From assembly GCF_008905045.1 (NCBI RefSeq), contig NZ_VWMY01000044.1, forward strand, positions 1 through 64,000: DNA of 64,000 nt, read 5' to 3'. The notes under the pieces were generated by a model that saw nothing but the letters and a program-made list of their open reading frames with translations, made no database searches and was not told the DNA's origin. Source of the stretch: Streptomyces albicerus. GTDB taxonomy: Bacteria > Actinomycetota > Actinomycetes > Streptomycetales > Streptomycetaceae. The translations under genes and the position numbers were made by a program. How positions within the stretch are numbered: position 1 is the stretch's first letter; every line of letters starts with the position of its first letter. Positions 7,170 to 15,677 of this stretch are shown piece by piece.

Positions 7170-8906
7170 ATGGTCAAGGAAAGGCCCGAGAACAGCCGCT
7201 CGAGCGGGTCCGAGGGTGACGGCGGGGGAGGGTCCGAACCCGAGGGCAGGAATGCGGGACCACGGGAGAAAGGCGCGCGGTCACCGCGCACGGTGCAACC
7301 GCGCCCGGAGCGGTACATGGTGACACCGTTGCCCCAGCATCTGCTCCCACCAGGAGTGGCCGAGCTCAGCATGGACGCGGTGTGTGACCGGATGGGCCAG
7401 ATGCCCGAGGTCAAGGTGATCCGCAGGCTCCACCCTTCGGAGAAGCTCCAATCGGCCGGGCAGCACCCCTCGTGCCCGGAATTCGCGGTCGTCGAAGCAG
7501 CCGACTCCCAGATGTCGGCGCTGCGGTCGCTGCACGTACACATCGAGCCGGACCTGCCGCTGCCGGGAACCGGACCGGCCGCGGCACCGATCCCGGGGGT
7601 CGTGCCACTCCGCGATCCGGGACTGGTCGTGCCGCTGGACGAACCTGCGCAGATCTCGCTGCGCGTGTGCGGCCCGGAGGACGAACCGCTGGCCGGAGCG
7701 GTGGTGTTCCTGATCGGGGCGTCATGGCCGGGCCAGGGCATCACGGGGGCCGACGGAAAGGTCACCGTCACGCTGGCCACGGAGACCGCGGGGTCCGTTC
7801 AGTCGCTGTACGTCCGGCCTGCGGGCGGTTACGTGGACCGCTGGATCCATCGCCCGGACCTGTCGGTGACCGGGGAGAACCTGGTCACCCTCACACCGCT
7901 GGGCAAGGTGTCCCCGGGGCTGGACGAGAGGCAGCAGTACGGCTGGGGCCAGCAGGCCATGCGGTTGGACCGGCTGCCGCCCACGTTCCGTGCCTTCGGA
8001 GTCAAGATCGCGGTCATCGCTTCGGGTGCCGCCTCGGAGCACCCCGATCTGAAGGACCGGGTGCGCTCCGGGATCGATCTGGTCCGTGGCACGGACGAGG
8101 GCTGGGCCCATGACCCGGTGGGCAGCGGGACCCACGCGGCGGGGATCATCGCCGGGGCGGACACCGGCACGGGTCTGATCGGCATCGCGGTCGACGCCGA
8201 GATCGAAGTGTGTCAGGTACTGCCGGACGGCTGTTTCAGTGACCTGATCGCCGCTCTGGACCACTGTATCGAGCGCGAGATCGACATCGCCCATATCGCG
8301 GTGGCCGCCCCGTACTCGTCGGCCCTGGTCTCACGCAAGCTGGCCGATGCCAACGCGGCGGGTGTCGCCTGTGTCGCCCCTGCGGGCGACACGGCAGGGC
8401 CGGTCGCCTTCCCGGGCTCGCTGCCCACCGTGTTCGCCGTGGGCGCGCTGGGGGTCTTCGGCTCCTACCCGCCGGACACGTCCCAAGCCACCCACTCGGG
8501 TTCGCAGCTGACGCCGGGCGGGCTGTTCGCCGCGCCGTTCAGCTGCTACGGCCCCGGAGTCGACGCGGCCGCCCCCGGCGTGGCGGTCCTGTCGTGTTCC
8601 CCGCAGGGCGGGTACGTGGCCCTCGACGGCACCGGCACGGCCTCGGCCCACGTCGCCGGTCTCGCTGCCCTCGTGCTCGCCCATCACGAGGACTTCCACG
8701 GCCAGTTGCTGCCCCGCGGACCGGGGAGGGTGAACCACCTGTTCGAGATCATCGCGGCCAGCTGCCGCACGCTGGCCGCTCCGGGCACCGTGGACGGGGC
8801 GCGGGTCGGGCGTGGCCTGCCCGACGCTCTCGTCGCCCTGGGCCTGGCAACGGGAGTGCAACTCGCTCCGGCCTTGTCACCCCACGCTCCCTCCATGGCC
8901 GGCTAG
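7170..8906 (+). CDS. subtilisin-fold (S8) protein lacking catalytic Asp, Ser and oxyanion Asn
   Basis: A protein of about 578 residues. Residues 1-45 are a Gly/Ser/Glu-rich disordered head; 50-130 form a domain starting YMVTPLPQHLLPPGVAELS; 158-245 look like an Ig/carboxypeptidase-regulatory-like beta domain; about 275-560 are the S8 fold. Expected catalytic motifs are altered: VIDTG reads VIASG (Ala284), AAGN reads PAGD (Asp407), and GTSMAxPHVAG reads GTGTASAHVAG (Gly489). Only the His is kept, in GSGTH (His322). It lacks a signal peptide or membrane segment. It therefore looks like an intracellular pseudoprotease. The start is uncertain: ATG 7170 follows GAAGGTGGA, but GTG 7152 or ATG 7317 are possible. 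Confidence 0.82.
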   Translation: MVKERPENSRSSGSEGDGGGGSEPEGRNAGPREKGARSPRTVQPRPERYMVTPLPQHLLPPGVAELSMDAVCDRMGQMPEVKVIRRLHPSEKLQSAGQHPSCPEFAVVEAADSQMSALRSLHVHIEPDLPLPGTGPAAAPIPGVVPLRDPGLVVPLDEPAQISLRVCGPEDEPLAGAVVFLIGASWPGQGITGADGKVTVTLATETAGSVQSLYVRPAGGYVDRWIHRPDLSVTGENLVTLTPLGKVSPGLDERQQYGWGQQAMRLDRLPPTFRAFGVKIAVIASGAASEHPDLKDRVRSGIDLVRGTDEGWAHDPVGSGTHAAGIIAGADTGTGLIGIAVDAEIEVCQVLPDGCFSDLIAALDHCIEREIDIAHIAVAAPYSSALVSRKLADANAAGVACVAPAGDTAGPVAFPGSLPTVFAVGALGVFGSYPPDTSQATHSGSQLTPGGLFAAPFSCYGPGVDAAAPGVAVLSCSPQGGYVALDGTGTASAHVAGLAALVLAHHEDFHGQLLPRGPGRVNHLFEIIAASCRTLAAPGTVDGARVGRGLPDALVALGLATGVQLAPALSPHAPSMAG

Positions 8907-8941
8907 GGGCGGTCGGCCCTGCCCCTTCAACACGGCCACCG

Positions 8942-8975
8942 AGCGGCGCCCGGCCTTGATGGGACGGGCGCCGCT
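8942..8975 (+). terminator. hairpin after the subtilase-like gene
   Basis: AGCGGCGCCCG and CGGGCGCCGCT form an 11-bp perfect stem around a 12-nt loop, 36 bp past the stop codon. Confidence 0.75.
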
Positions 8976-9115
8976 TCCGCAGCAGGCGGGGAAGCAGAAG
9001 TCGTCGTAGCGTCCGGCGATGATGGTGGGCACGTGGTTGCCCCGTTGTTCGCGCTTCTCTCGCCTTGTCACTGCCGAAGGTGGAGCATGGGGTTAGCGAG
9101 CGAAGGAGGCCCGTC

Positions 9116-9295
9116 ATGCAATCCGGAGCCTCGGATGACGACCGCTGGCTGTACGCGCGTACCCCGTCGCAGGCCGAGGGGGAGCGCGACGAGCCGGGCG
9201 ATCGCAGCGCCATGGAACGGCACCCGGACGTGCCCAGGACCGAACCATCTCAAGCGGAGGGCGAGCGGGCGGACGACATCCCGACGGGTCAGTGA
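9116..9295 (+). CDS. small hydrophilic protein with two PSQAEGER repeats
   Basis: A 59-residue acidic, charged protein. The motif PSQAEGER occurs twice (about residues 18-25 and 44-51) in otherwise disordered sequence, with a DRWLYART segment near the start. An excellent GGAGG sits 6 nt before the ATG, which is the main argument for coding. There is no membrane segment or cysteine. It is a Streptomyces-type small protein without assigned role; the repeats suggest a short binding motif. Confidence 0.65.
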   Translation: MQSGASDDDRWLYARTPSQAEGERDEPGDRSAMERHPDVPRTEPSQAEGERADDIPTGQ

Positions 9296-9409
9296 ACTCC
9301 GCGCCGGGAAGTCGCTGTCAGCGGGAGCCGGCCTCGTGCCCGGCCATGCGGAAGGGCGACGAAAGCCACGAGGCGTACGCCGGCGACCTGTGTCCCGAGC
9401 CCGTGGGTT

Positions 9410-10117
9410 TCACGGGCCCGGGGACCTGCTCGTGCCGGGGGCACCCGGCTTGACCAGCCCTGTCTCGTACGCGAGCACGACGGCCTGGGCGCGGTCGCGC
9501 AGGCTCAGCTTGGCGAAGATGCGGGCCACGTGGGACTTCACCGTGGCTTCGCTCAGGGTGAGTCGGGCGGCCAGATCCGTGTTGGACAGGCCGCGGCCCA
9601 GCAGCGTGAGGACCTCCAGTTCGCGGGGGGTCAGGGAGGCCAGGTCGGCGCGTACGGCGGGTGGGGCGTCGGCGGCGTCCCTGGCGAAGCGTTCCACCAG
9701 GCGCCGGGTGATGGAGGGGGCCAGGAGGGCGTCGCCGGTGTTCACCAGGCGTATGGCTGCCGCCAGGTGTTCCGGTGTGACGTCCTTCAGGAGGAAGCCG
9801 CTGGCTCCGATCGACAGGGCCGTGTAGACGTAGTGGTCCAGGTCGAAGGTGGTCAGCATCAGGACCCGGCAGTCCGGGGACTGTTCCAGGATGCGGCGGG
9901 TGGCCTCCAGGCCGTCCATGGTCGGCATGCGGATGTCCATCAGCACGACGTCCGGGCCGAGCTCGCGCGCCAGCGCCACCGCCTCCGCGCCGTCGGCCGC
10001 CTCGCCCACCACTTCGATGCCGCGGGCGGTCAGGATCAGTCGGAAGCCGGTCCGGATCAGGGTCTGGTCGTCGACGATCAGCACGCGGGGCGTCGAGTCG
10101 ACCGCGGGCGCTCTCAC
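9410..10117 (-). CDS. NarL/LuxR-type response regulator
   Basis: A 235-residue two-domain regulator. The receiver has VLIVDDQ at residues 12-18, phosphoacceptor D61 in VVLMDIRMP, and later K in GFLLKD. The LuxR-type helix-turn-helix is at about 165-220 (LTPRELEVLTLLGRGLSNTDLAARL). The GTG start overlaps the TGA of the kinase gene (GTGA), so the pair is translationally coupled. With the divergent ABC exporter at 11131 it forms the common arrangement in which the regulator controls an exporter in response to drug or envelope stress. Confidence 0.93.
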   Translation of the reverse strand: MRAPAVDSTPRVLIVDDQTLIRTGFRLILTARGIEVVGEAADGAEAVALARELGPDVVLMDIRMPTMDGLEATRRILEQSPDCRVLMLTTFDLDHYVYTALSIGASGFLLKDVTPEHLAAAIRLVNTGDALLAPSITRRLVERFARDAADAPPAVRADLASLTPRELEVLTLLGRGLSNTDLAARLTLSEATVKSHVARIFAKLSLRDRAQAVVLAYETGLVKPGAPGTSRSPGP

Positions 10118-10992
10118 GGGCGGTCCAGGGGGATGCGCGCACGGACGCGGTAGCCGCCGCCGAGGCGGCGCCGGGCGTCCAGGTCTCCTCCGTACACCGC
10201 GACCCGCTCCCGCAGGCCCAGCAGCCCCCGGCCCGTGCCCGTGCCCGTGCCCGTGCGGAGCCGCGGGGTCGGCGGCCGCGGGGTGCCGCCGGTCAGCACG
10301 CTCGGGCCCGTGTTCAGCACCTCCACGCGCAGCGCGTGGTCCGCGTACCGCACGGTGACCTCGGCCTTGCCGCCGTCGCCGTGCCGGAGCGCGTTGGTCA
10401 GCGCTTCCTGGATGATCCGGTACGCCGTCACGTCGATTGCCTGCGGCAGCGGGCGCGGCTCGCCGGAGATGCGAACCTCGACGGGCAGGCCGGCGAAGGA
10501 GATCCGGTCGACGAGCGGGCCCAGCCGGTCGAGGCCGGGCTGCGGTGCCAGACCCACCTCTGCCCGGTCGTCGTCGCCGTCCCCGTCGGGGCCCGGGTCC
10601 GTGTCCTCGCCGCTCTGCGACGGTGCCAGTACTCCCAGCAGATGCCGCAGGTCGGTCATCGCGCCGCGCCCCGCGTCCTCGACGGCTCGCAAGGCCGCCG
10701 AGGCCTCGTCGGGCATCGTGCCCAGGACCTCGCGGGCGGCCCCGGCCTGGACCACCATGAGGCTGACGCTGTGACTCACGATGTCGTGCAACTCCCGGGC
10801 GATACGGTCGCGTTCGGCCGCGATCGCGGCGCGGGCCGCGCTCTCCCGCTCCCGCTCCAGGAGCCAGCCGCGTTCCCCCACGGCCGCCTGCCACCTCCGT
10901 CGCGTACGCACCAGTGCCACCGCCAGCCACACCACAGCCGCACACGCCACCCCCAGCCCCGCCATCAGCCCGTTCGGCTCCCACTCCCACAC
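10114..10992 (-). CDS. sensor histidine kinase with a single membrane segment
   Basis: A protein of about 292 residues. One transmembrane helix (about residues 12-28, AGLGVACAAVVWLAVALV) is followed directly by a HisKA_3 dimerisation domain with ERDRIARELHDIVSHSVSLMV (phosphoacceptor His) and an HATPase_c domain (IIQEALTNALRHG; GRGLLGLRERV). Relatives in this family usually carry four to six membrane helices, so the sensor part here is minimal. A (TG)n run encoded by CCCGTG hexamers sits before the GLLGLRER motif. The GTG at 10992, with AAGGTGA upstream, is the preferred start, though uncertain. Confidence 0.85.
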   Translation of the reverse strand: MWEWEPNGLMAGLGVACAAVVWLAVALVRTRRRWQAAVGERGWLLERERESAARAAIAAERDRIARELHDIVSHSVSLMVVQAGAAREVLGTMPDEASAALRAVEDAGRGAMTDLRHLLGVLAPSQSGEDTDPGPDGDGDDDRAEVGLAPQPGLDRLGPLVDRISFAGLPVEVRISGEPRPLPQAIDVTAYRIIQEALTNALRHGDGGKAEVTVRYADHALRVEVLNTGPSVLTGGTPRPPTPRLRTGTGTGTGRGLLGLRERVAVYGGDLDARRRLGGGYRVRARIPLDRP

Positions 10993-11130
10993 GGGTTCAC
11001 CTTGGCAGACGATCACCGGGACCGCATCGGCCTGTGGATGCAGGACCTGCATCTCCAGGATGAGGAGCCGGCCGAGGTGCAACCCGGAGAGGGATGTCCG
11101 GGCACGCGGCCTCCCCTTAGCGTCCTGTGC

Positions 11131-11838
11131 ATGGTCACTGAGGACAGCAGGGGAGAAGCCGTCGTACGGCTCGACGGCGTACGCAAGGAGTACGGCGAGA
11201 CGACGGCGTTGGACGGGGTGTCGCTGGAGATCCGGCCCGGGGAGGCGGTCGCGGTGATGGGGCCGTCGGGGTGCGGCAAGTCCACCCTGCTCAACATGAT
11301 CGCCGGGTTGGACCGGCCGACCGGCGGCACGGTCGTCGTGCACGGCGAGAATGTGGGGGAACTGAGCGAGAAGGGCCTCGCCCTGTACCGGCGGCGCCGC
11401 ATCGGCATGATTTTCCAGTTCTTCAACCTCGTCGACGACCTGTCGGCGCTCGACAATGTCGCCCTGGCCGCGCAGCTGACCGGCAGCCCGGCCCGGCAGG
11501 CCCGTCGCCGCGCGCTGGAACTCTTCGACGAACTCGGCATCGCCGACCGGCGGAACGCCTATCCGGCGGTGCTCAGCGGCGGCGAACGCCAACGCGTTGC
11601 CGTGGCCCGGGCGTTGATGAACCGGCCCGCCCTGCTGCTGGCCGACGAGCCGACCGGCGCCCTGGACAGCCGCTCCGGCGAGCAGGTGATGGACCTGCTG
11701 CTCGACCTCAACCAGATCGGCCAGACGCTGATCCTGGTGACCCACGACGAGCATCTCGCCAGGCGCTGCGCCAGCCGGCTCGTCGAGTTCACCGACGGCC
11801 GGGTCACCGGCGAGCACACCTTGGAGCCGTCCGCATGA
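11131..11838 (+). CDS. ABC transporter ATP-binding protein (MacB/LolD type)
   Basis: A 235-residue ATPase with Walker A GPSGCGKST (about residues 42-50), Q-loop MIFQFFNLV, signature LSGGERQRVAVARAL, Walker B LLLADEPTGALD and H-loop THD. This is the class partnering FtsX-like permeases in macrolide, peptide or lipoprotein export. The ATG at 11131 starts the conserved region; its stop overlaps the permease ATG (ATGA). It is divergent from the two-component system. Confidence 0.93.
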   Translation: MVTEDSRGEAVVRLDGVRKEYGETTALDGVSLEIRPGEAVAVMGPSGCGKSTLLNMIAGLDRPTGGTVVVHGENVGELSEKGLALYRRRRIGMIFQFFNLVDDLSALDNVALAAQLTGSPARQARRRALELFDELGIADRRNAYPAVLSGGERQRVAVARALMNRPALLLADEPTGALDSRSGEQVMDLLLDLNQIGQTLILVTHDEHLARRCASRLVEFTDGRVTGEHTLEPSA

Positions 11839-14144
11839 GGGCGGTGTGGTGGGCCGCGCGCGCGGCGGTACGGCGGCGCAGGCTCCAGACGCTCGTCATC
11901 GCCCTGGTGACGCTGACCTCGACGGCGGCGATGGTCGTGGCGCTCGGCCTGGTGGACGCGGCCTCCGCTCCCTTCGACAAGGCCTTCGGCAAGCAACGCG
12001 GCCCGCATGTCATCGCCGCCTTCGACCCCGCCAAGGTGTCCGACGCACAGCTGACGCAGGCGGCCGGGCGGTCGGGCACCGAGGCCGCCGGGCCCTTCGC
12101 CCAGGCCACGGTCGAACTCCCGGACGGCACCATGAACTTCGGCCTCGGCCGTGAGATCACGGTCGCCGGCCGTGCCGACCCCGGCGGCCCCGTGGACCGG
12201 CTGGAGGTGTGGGCGGGCCGCTGGGCCACCCGGCCCGGCGAGATCGTCCTGAACCGGGACCCGGACTGGACCGCCGACGACCTGGGCAAGAAGGTCCGGG
12301 TGCCGTCGGGCCGGTCCCTCACCGTCGTCGGTTTCGCCTTCGACCTGAGCCGGACGGCGGACGCCTGGGTCGCTCCCGCGCAGATCGGCGCCCTGCACCC
12401 AACGGTCACCCAGATGCTCTTCCGCTTCCCGGACGCCTCGTCGGAGGAACGGCTGCGCATGCAGTCGGACGCGGCGACCGAGGGGCTCCCGGCGGACGCG
12501 CTGACCGCCTCACGGTCGTATCTCACCCTCAAGGACCAGGTGAGCAGCTCGGCCCGGGCCTACACCCCCTACCTGATGGCCTTCGGTATCCTCGGCATCG
12601 CGGTGGCGGTGCTCATCATCGGCAACGTGGTCAGCGGTGCGGTGATCTCCGGCTTCCGGCACATCGGCGTGCTCAAGGCCCTGGGGTTCACACCGGGGCA
12701 GGTGGTCGCCGTCTACCTCACAATGATCTCCGTCCCGGCGGTCCTCGGCTGTGCGCTCGGCACCGTCCTCGGCAACGTGCTGGCGCGCCCCTTCTTCGGG
12801 TTCGTGTTCACGGGGCCCGACGCCGGCGTGTTCCACGACGACGTCTCCGTCGCGCCCTGGGTGAACGCCGTCGCCCTGCTCGGCGTGCCCGCCGTGTGCG
12901 TCCTCGCCGCCCTCGCCCCCGCGGTGCGCGCGCGCCGCCTGTCCGCGGCGCAGGCCATCAGCGCGGGCAGCGCACCGCGCGCCGGGCGTGCCCTGGGCAT
13001 CCAGCGGCGGCTGGCGGGCAGCAGGCTGCCGCGCTCGGTGAGCCTGGGGATGGGCCTGCCGTTCGCCCGGCCGGGCCGCAGCGCCCTCACCCTCGCCGCC
13101 GTCCTCCTCGGCGTGACCACGGTGACGTTCGCGACCGGACTGGCCACCACGATGAACCGGTTCGGGAACGCGGGCCGCGACGCCTATCAGGTGACGGTGT
13201 ACGCGAGCAACTTCAAGGACGGCAAGGAGATCAAGCCGGCGCACGGCGACCGCGAACTCCAGTCGCTGTTGCGCTCGTTGCCCAGCGCCCGTGAGGTCAC
13301 CGCCCGGTCCAACACCGATGTGCGCGTGGCGGGCTCCGCGCACAAGGTGGAGCTCGAAGGCCGGCGCGGCGATCGGCTCCAGCTGGACAGTGTGCTCACC
13401 GAAGGCCGGTGGACGCGCGGCACCGGCGAGATCGTGGCCGGGTCGGCCTTCCTGCGCCAGAACGGCCTGCGGGTCGGCGACCACCTCCGCCTGGAGAGGG
13501 GCGACCGGAGCCAGAAGGCGGTCGTCGTCGGGGAGTACATGGAGAGCGACGCCCGGCGGATCGTCGCCGACTGGCCGACGATGACAGCCCTGTCCCCGCA
13601 GGAGAAGCCCATCGCCTACCACGTCAAGCTCCGCGACGGAGCCGACCCGGCCGCCTACGCACGCGCGGCCAGGGCCGCCGACCCCGGAATCAGCCCGTCG
13701 CCGCAGGGGCCCAACAGCGTCACGCAGACAATCATCGGCTCCGCCTCGGTGCTCACCCTGATGCTCGCCCTGGTCGCCGCCCTCGGCGTCTTCAACACGG
13801 TCGTCCTCAACACCCGTGACCGCCGCCGCGACCTGGGCATGCTCAAGTCCATCGGCATGACCCCGAGACAGGTCACGGTGATGACGGTGACATCGATGGC
13901 GGTGCTCGGCGCGATCGGCTCGCTGCTCGGCATCCCGTTGGGCATGGCGGGCTACGACCTGGTGGTGCCGAGGATGGCGGACGCGGTGGACATCAGCCTG
14001 CCCTCGTACATGACGGACGTCTGGCAGGCCCTGTCCCTGACCGGCCTGGCTCTCGCGGGCGTCGCGATCGCGGTGCTGGGCGCGTACGTTCCGGCGCGCC
14101 GCGCCGCGCGGCTGACGATCGCCGAGGTGCTGCACAACGAGTGA
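11835..14144 (+). CDS. FtsX-like ABC transporter permease
   Basis: A 769-residue permease with the duplicated FtsX layout: an N-terminal helix (about residues 15-37), an extracytoplasmic MacB-like domain, three helices (about 235-355), then a second helix, second periplasmic-like domain and three C-terminal helices (about 640-760). It forms the membrane part of the exporter with the ATPase encoded just upstream and probably works on drugs or antimicrobial peptides at the membrane surface. Together with the kinase/regulator pair it resembles resistance modules for cell-wall-active compounds. Confidence 0.93.
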   Translation: MRAVWWAARAAVRRRRLQTLVIALVTLTSTAAMVVALGLVDAASAPFDKAFGKQRGPHVIAAFDPAKVSDAQLTQAAGRSGTEAAGPFAQATVELPDGTMNFGLGREITVAGRADPGGPVDRLEVWAGRWATRPGEIVLNRDPDWTADDLGKKVRVPSGRSLTVVGFAFDLSRTADAWVAPAQIGALHPTVTQMLFRFPDASSEERLRMQSDAATEGLPADALTASRSYLTLKDQVSSSARAYTPYLMAFGILGIAVAVLIIGNVVSGAVISGFRHIGVLKALGFTPGQVVAVYLTMISVPAVLGCALGTVLGNVLARPFFGFVFTGPDAGVFHDDVSVAPWVNAVALLGVPAVCVLAALAPAVRARRLSAAQAISAGSAPRAGRALGIQRRLAGSRLPRSVSLGMGLPFARPGRSALTLAAVLLGVTTVTFATGLATTMNRFGNAGRDAYQVTVYASNFKDGKEIKPAHGDRELQSLLRSLPSAREVTARSNTDVRVAGSAHKVELEGRRGDRLQLDSVLTEGRWTRGTGEIVAGSAFLRQNGLRVGDHLRLERGDRSQKAVVVGEYMESDARRIVADWPTMTALSPQEKPIAYHVKLRDGADPAAYARAARAADPGISPSPQGPNSVTQTIIGSASVLTLMLALVAALGVFNTVVLNTRDRRRDLGMLKSIGMTPRQVTVMTVTSMAVLGAIGSLLGIPLGMAGYDLVVPRMADAVDISLPSYMTDVWQALSLTGLALAGVAIAVLGAYVPARRAARLTIAEVLHNE

Positions 14145-14221
14145 GGCGGGTCAGCTGCGAGAGGGTCGCTTCACCGCAGTGCGCATGGTTTCCGAGACGG
14201 AGTGAGCCAGTCAGCACGTGG

Positions 14222-14238
14222 GCCGCTCACAGAGCGGC
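14222..14238. terminator. short hairpin between convergent genes
   Basis: GCCGCTC-ACA-GAGCGGC forms a 7-bp GC stem with a 3-nt loop, 6 bp beyond the stop of the minus-strand membrane gene and about 80 bp after the FtsX permease stop. Confidence 0.5.
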
Positions 14239-14244
14239 ATGCCC

Positions 14245-14613
14245 TTACGGGCCTTGTCTGCGTCGACGTGAGACGGCCCAGGAGGCCAGGAAGAACATCG
14301 GCAGGGAGATCCCGATCAGCTGTGCGGCGCCGGTGACCGCGCTCAGGAGGAAGCCGTCCTCCAGGCGGGCGATGCCCTGGTACCAGCCAACCACCACGGC
14401 CATCAGCACGAGATAACCGCCGATCGCGGTGCCCACGACGTTCCGGACCAACGTGGGCCAGCCCCGCCTGACCGGCGCCGGGGCGAGCCGTCGCGCAGGC
14501 GCCCAGGCGGTGGTCGGGCGGTGTCGGCGGATGAGCAGGCCGAGGCCGAGGTAGCCCATGACCAGGAGGTAACCGGTCAGCATGACCGCGATGTTGAGGT
14601 GCACAGGCAGCAT
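14245..14613 (-). CDS. small membrane protein (three segments)
   Basis: A 122-residue protein with hydrophobic stretches at about residues 7-27, 60-80 and 92-112 and an Arg-rich tail. No family motif is recognised. The ATG at 14613 has GGAG 7 nt upstream; a GTG four codons earlier is possible. It lies 16 bp downstream of another small membrane protein gene, so the two are probably co-transcribed and may interact. Confidence 0.7.
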   Translation of the reverse strand: MLPVHLNIAVMLTGYLLVMGYLGLGLLIRRHRPTTAWAPARRLAPAPVRRGWPTLVRNVVGTAIGGYLVLMAVVVGWYQGIARLEDGFLLSAVTGAAQLIGISLPMFFLASWAVSRRRRQGP

Positions 14614-14629
14614 GGCAGGCTCCACGGGG

Positions 14630-14866
14630 TCAGGTGGGCTCTTGGAGCAGGAAGTGCCAGCCGCGTACGAACGTGTGCCAGCCGAGCCACAGCCACAGGG
14701 CGAACAGAGTCCAGCGGCCTGCGGGGTAGCGCATGACGGCGTTGGTTGCGTCGCTGAGGGTGGGGAAGCCGTCGTCGGGGCGCAGCAGGCCGATGCCTTC
14801 CCAGGCGAAGACGGCGCCGAACAGCACTGCCCAGACGAGATAGCCGATCACCGGATGCTCTGCCAC
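14630..14866 (-). CDS. small membrane protein (two segments)
   Basis: A 78-residue protein with membrane segments at about residues 6-24 and 49-66 and a conserved-looking Trp-rich end (WLWLGWHTFVRGWHFL). The GTG at 14866 has GGAGA 6 nt upstream and is preferred over a GTG 18 codons earlier. It is first in a two-gene unit with the gene at 14613. The function is unknown; such small Trp-rich membrane pairs are common in Streptomyces. Confidence 0.68.
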   Translation of the reverse strand: MAEHPVIGYLVWAVLFGAVFAWEGIGLLRPDDGFPTLSDATNAVMRYPAGRWTLFALWLWLGWHTFVRGWHFLLQEPT

Positions 14867-15105
14867 TGCGTCTCCTGCTCTGGTGGGGTATCGGTGGCTG
14901 TCAGGTCGATGATCGGTCACAACGGGCTCGGCACTCCGGACCCGGCCCGCGCGTCAAGCCGCCCGAGGAACCGGTCATCCGCGTTCGGCGGAGCGTCGGC
15001 GCGGAGGCGGCGGCCGAGCGGGTCGTGGAAGTGGGTTTCGGGCGCGTCGATGCGGAACTGGGTGCCGTGTCACGGGGTAGAAGCCCGTCAGGACCCGAGG
15101 TGAGG

Positions 15106-15213
15106 ATGGACACGATGAACCAGATGCCCCGCTGGGTCGTGCAGGCGGTCGCGCTGCTGGCTGCGGTCGCGGTGTTGCTGTGGGCGGCGACCTGGCTCGT
15201 GGAGAACTTCTGA
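15106..15213 (+). CDS. single-pass membrane micropeptide
   Basis: A 35-residue peptide consisting of a short polar start and one helix (VVQAVALLAAVAVLLWAATWLV) ending in ENF. GAGG motifs lie just upstream; ATG 15106 and ATG 15115 are both possible starts. It is convergent with the ArsR gene, 29 bp away. The role is unknown; a helper of a membrane complex is plausible. Confidence 0.5.
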   Translation: MDTMNQMPRWVVQAVALLAAVAVLLWAATWLVENF

Positions 15214-15242
15214 GGCGGCCGTCCCGCTGCGTGATGTCCGGC

Positions 15243-15677
15243 TCAGGGCGACGCGTCGCGTGGCCGGTTGATGCCTGTCTCGTAGGCGAAGATCTCGGCC
15301 TGCACGCGGTCGCGCAGGCCGAGCCGCAGGTGCTCGATGTGGTGGACGGCCTGGTCGAGGAGCTGGGCGACGTGGTCGTCGTAGAGGCGGTAGACGATAC
15401 GGCGGCCGTCGCGTTGCCCGGTGACCAGACCGAGGACGCGCAGCAGCCGCAGCTGGTGGGAGACCGCTGACTGCTCCATGCCGATGGCGGCGGCGAGTTC
15501 GGTGACCGAGTACGCGGCGTGGCGCAGGGCGGTGAGGATGCGCAGCCGGGAGGGGGTGGCCAGGGCTTGGAGGGTGGCGGCGACGGAGGCCGCGGTGACC
15601 TCGTCGAGGCGGGCGGCCGCGATGATGTCGCGGCCGCCCGCGTCCCCGTCGGGGCGGACGGGCTCAGCGGCGTGCAC
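15243..15677 (-). CDS. ArsR-family zinc sensor (CzrA/SmtB type)
   Basis: A 144-residue winged-helix protein with recognition segment AIGMEQSAVSHQLRLLR (about 65-81). The last helix holds D100, H102, H113 and H116, the exact D-x-H-x10-H-x2-H spacing of the CzrA alpha5 zinc site; no alpha3 cysteine box is present. Its GTG start overlaps the preceding [2Fe-2S] protein gene by 14 nt, making it the last gene of the zur operon. A zinc-excess derepressor encoded in the same operon as a zinc-limitation repressor is notable. Confidence 0.9.
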   Translation of the reverse strand: MHAAEPVRPDGDAGGRDIIAAARLDEVTAASVAATLQALATPSRLRILTALRHAAYSVTELAAAIGMEQSAVSHQLRLLRVLGLVTGQRDGRRIVYRLYDDHVAQLLDQAVHHIEHLRLGLRDRVQAEIFAYETGINRPRDASP

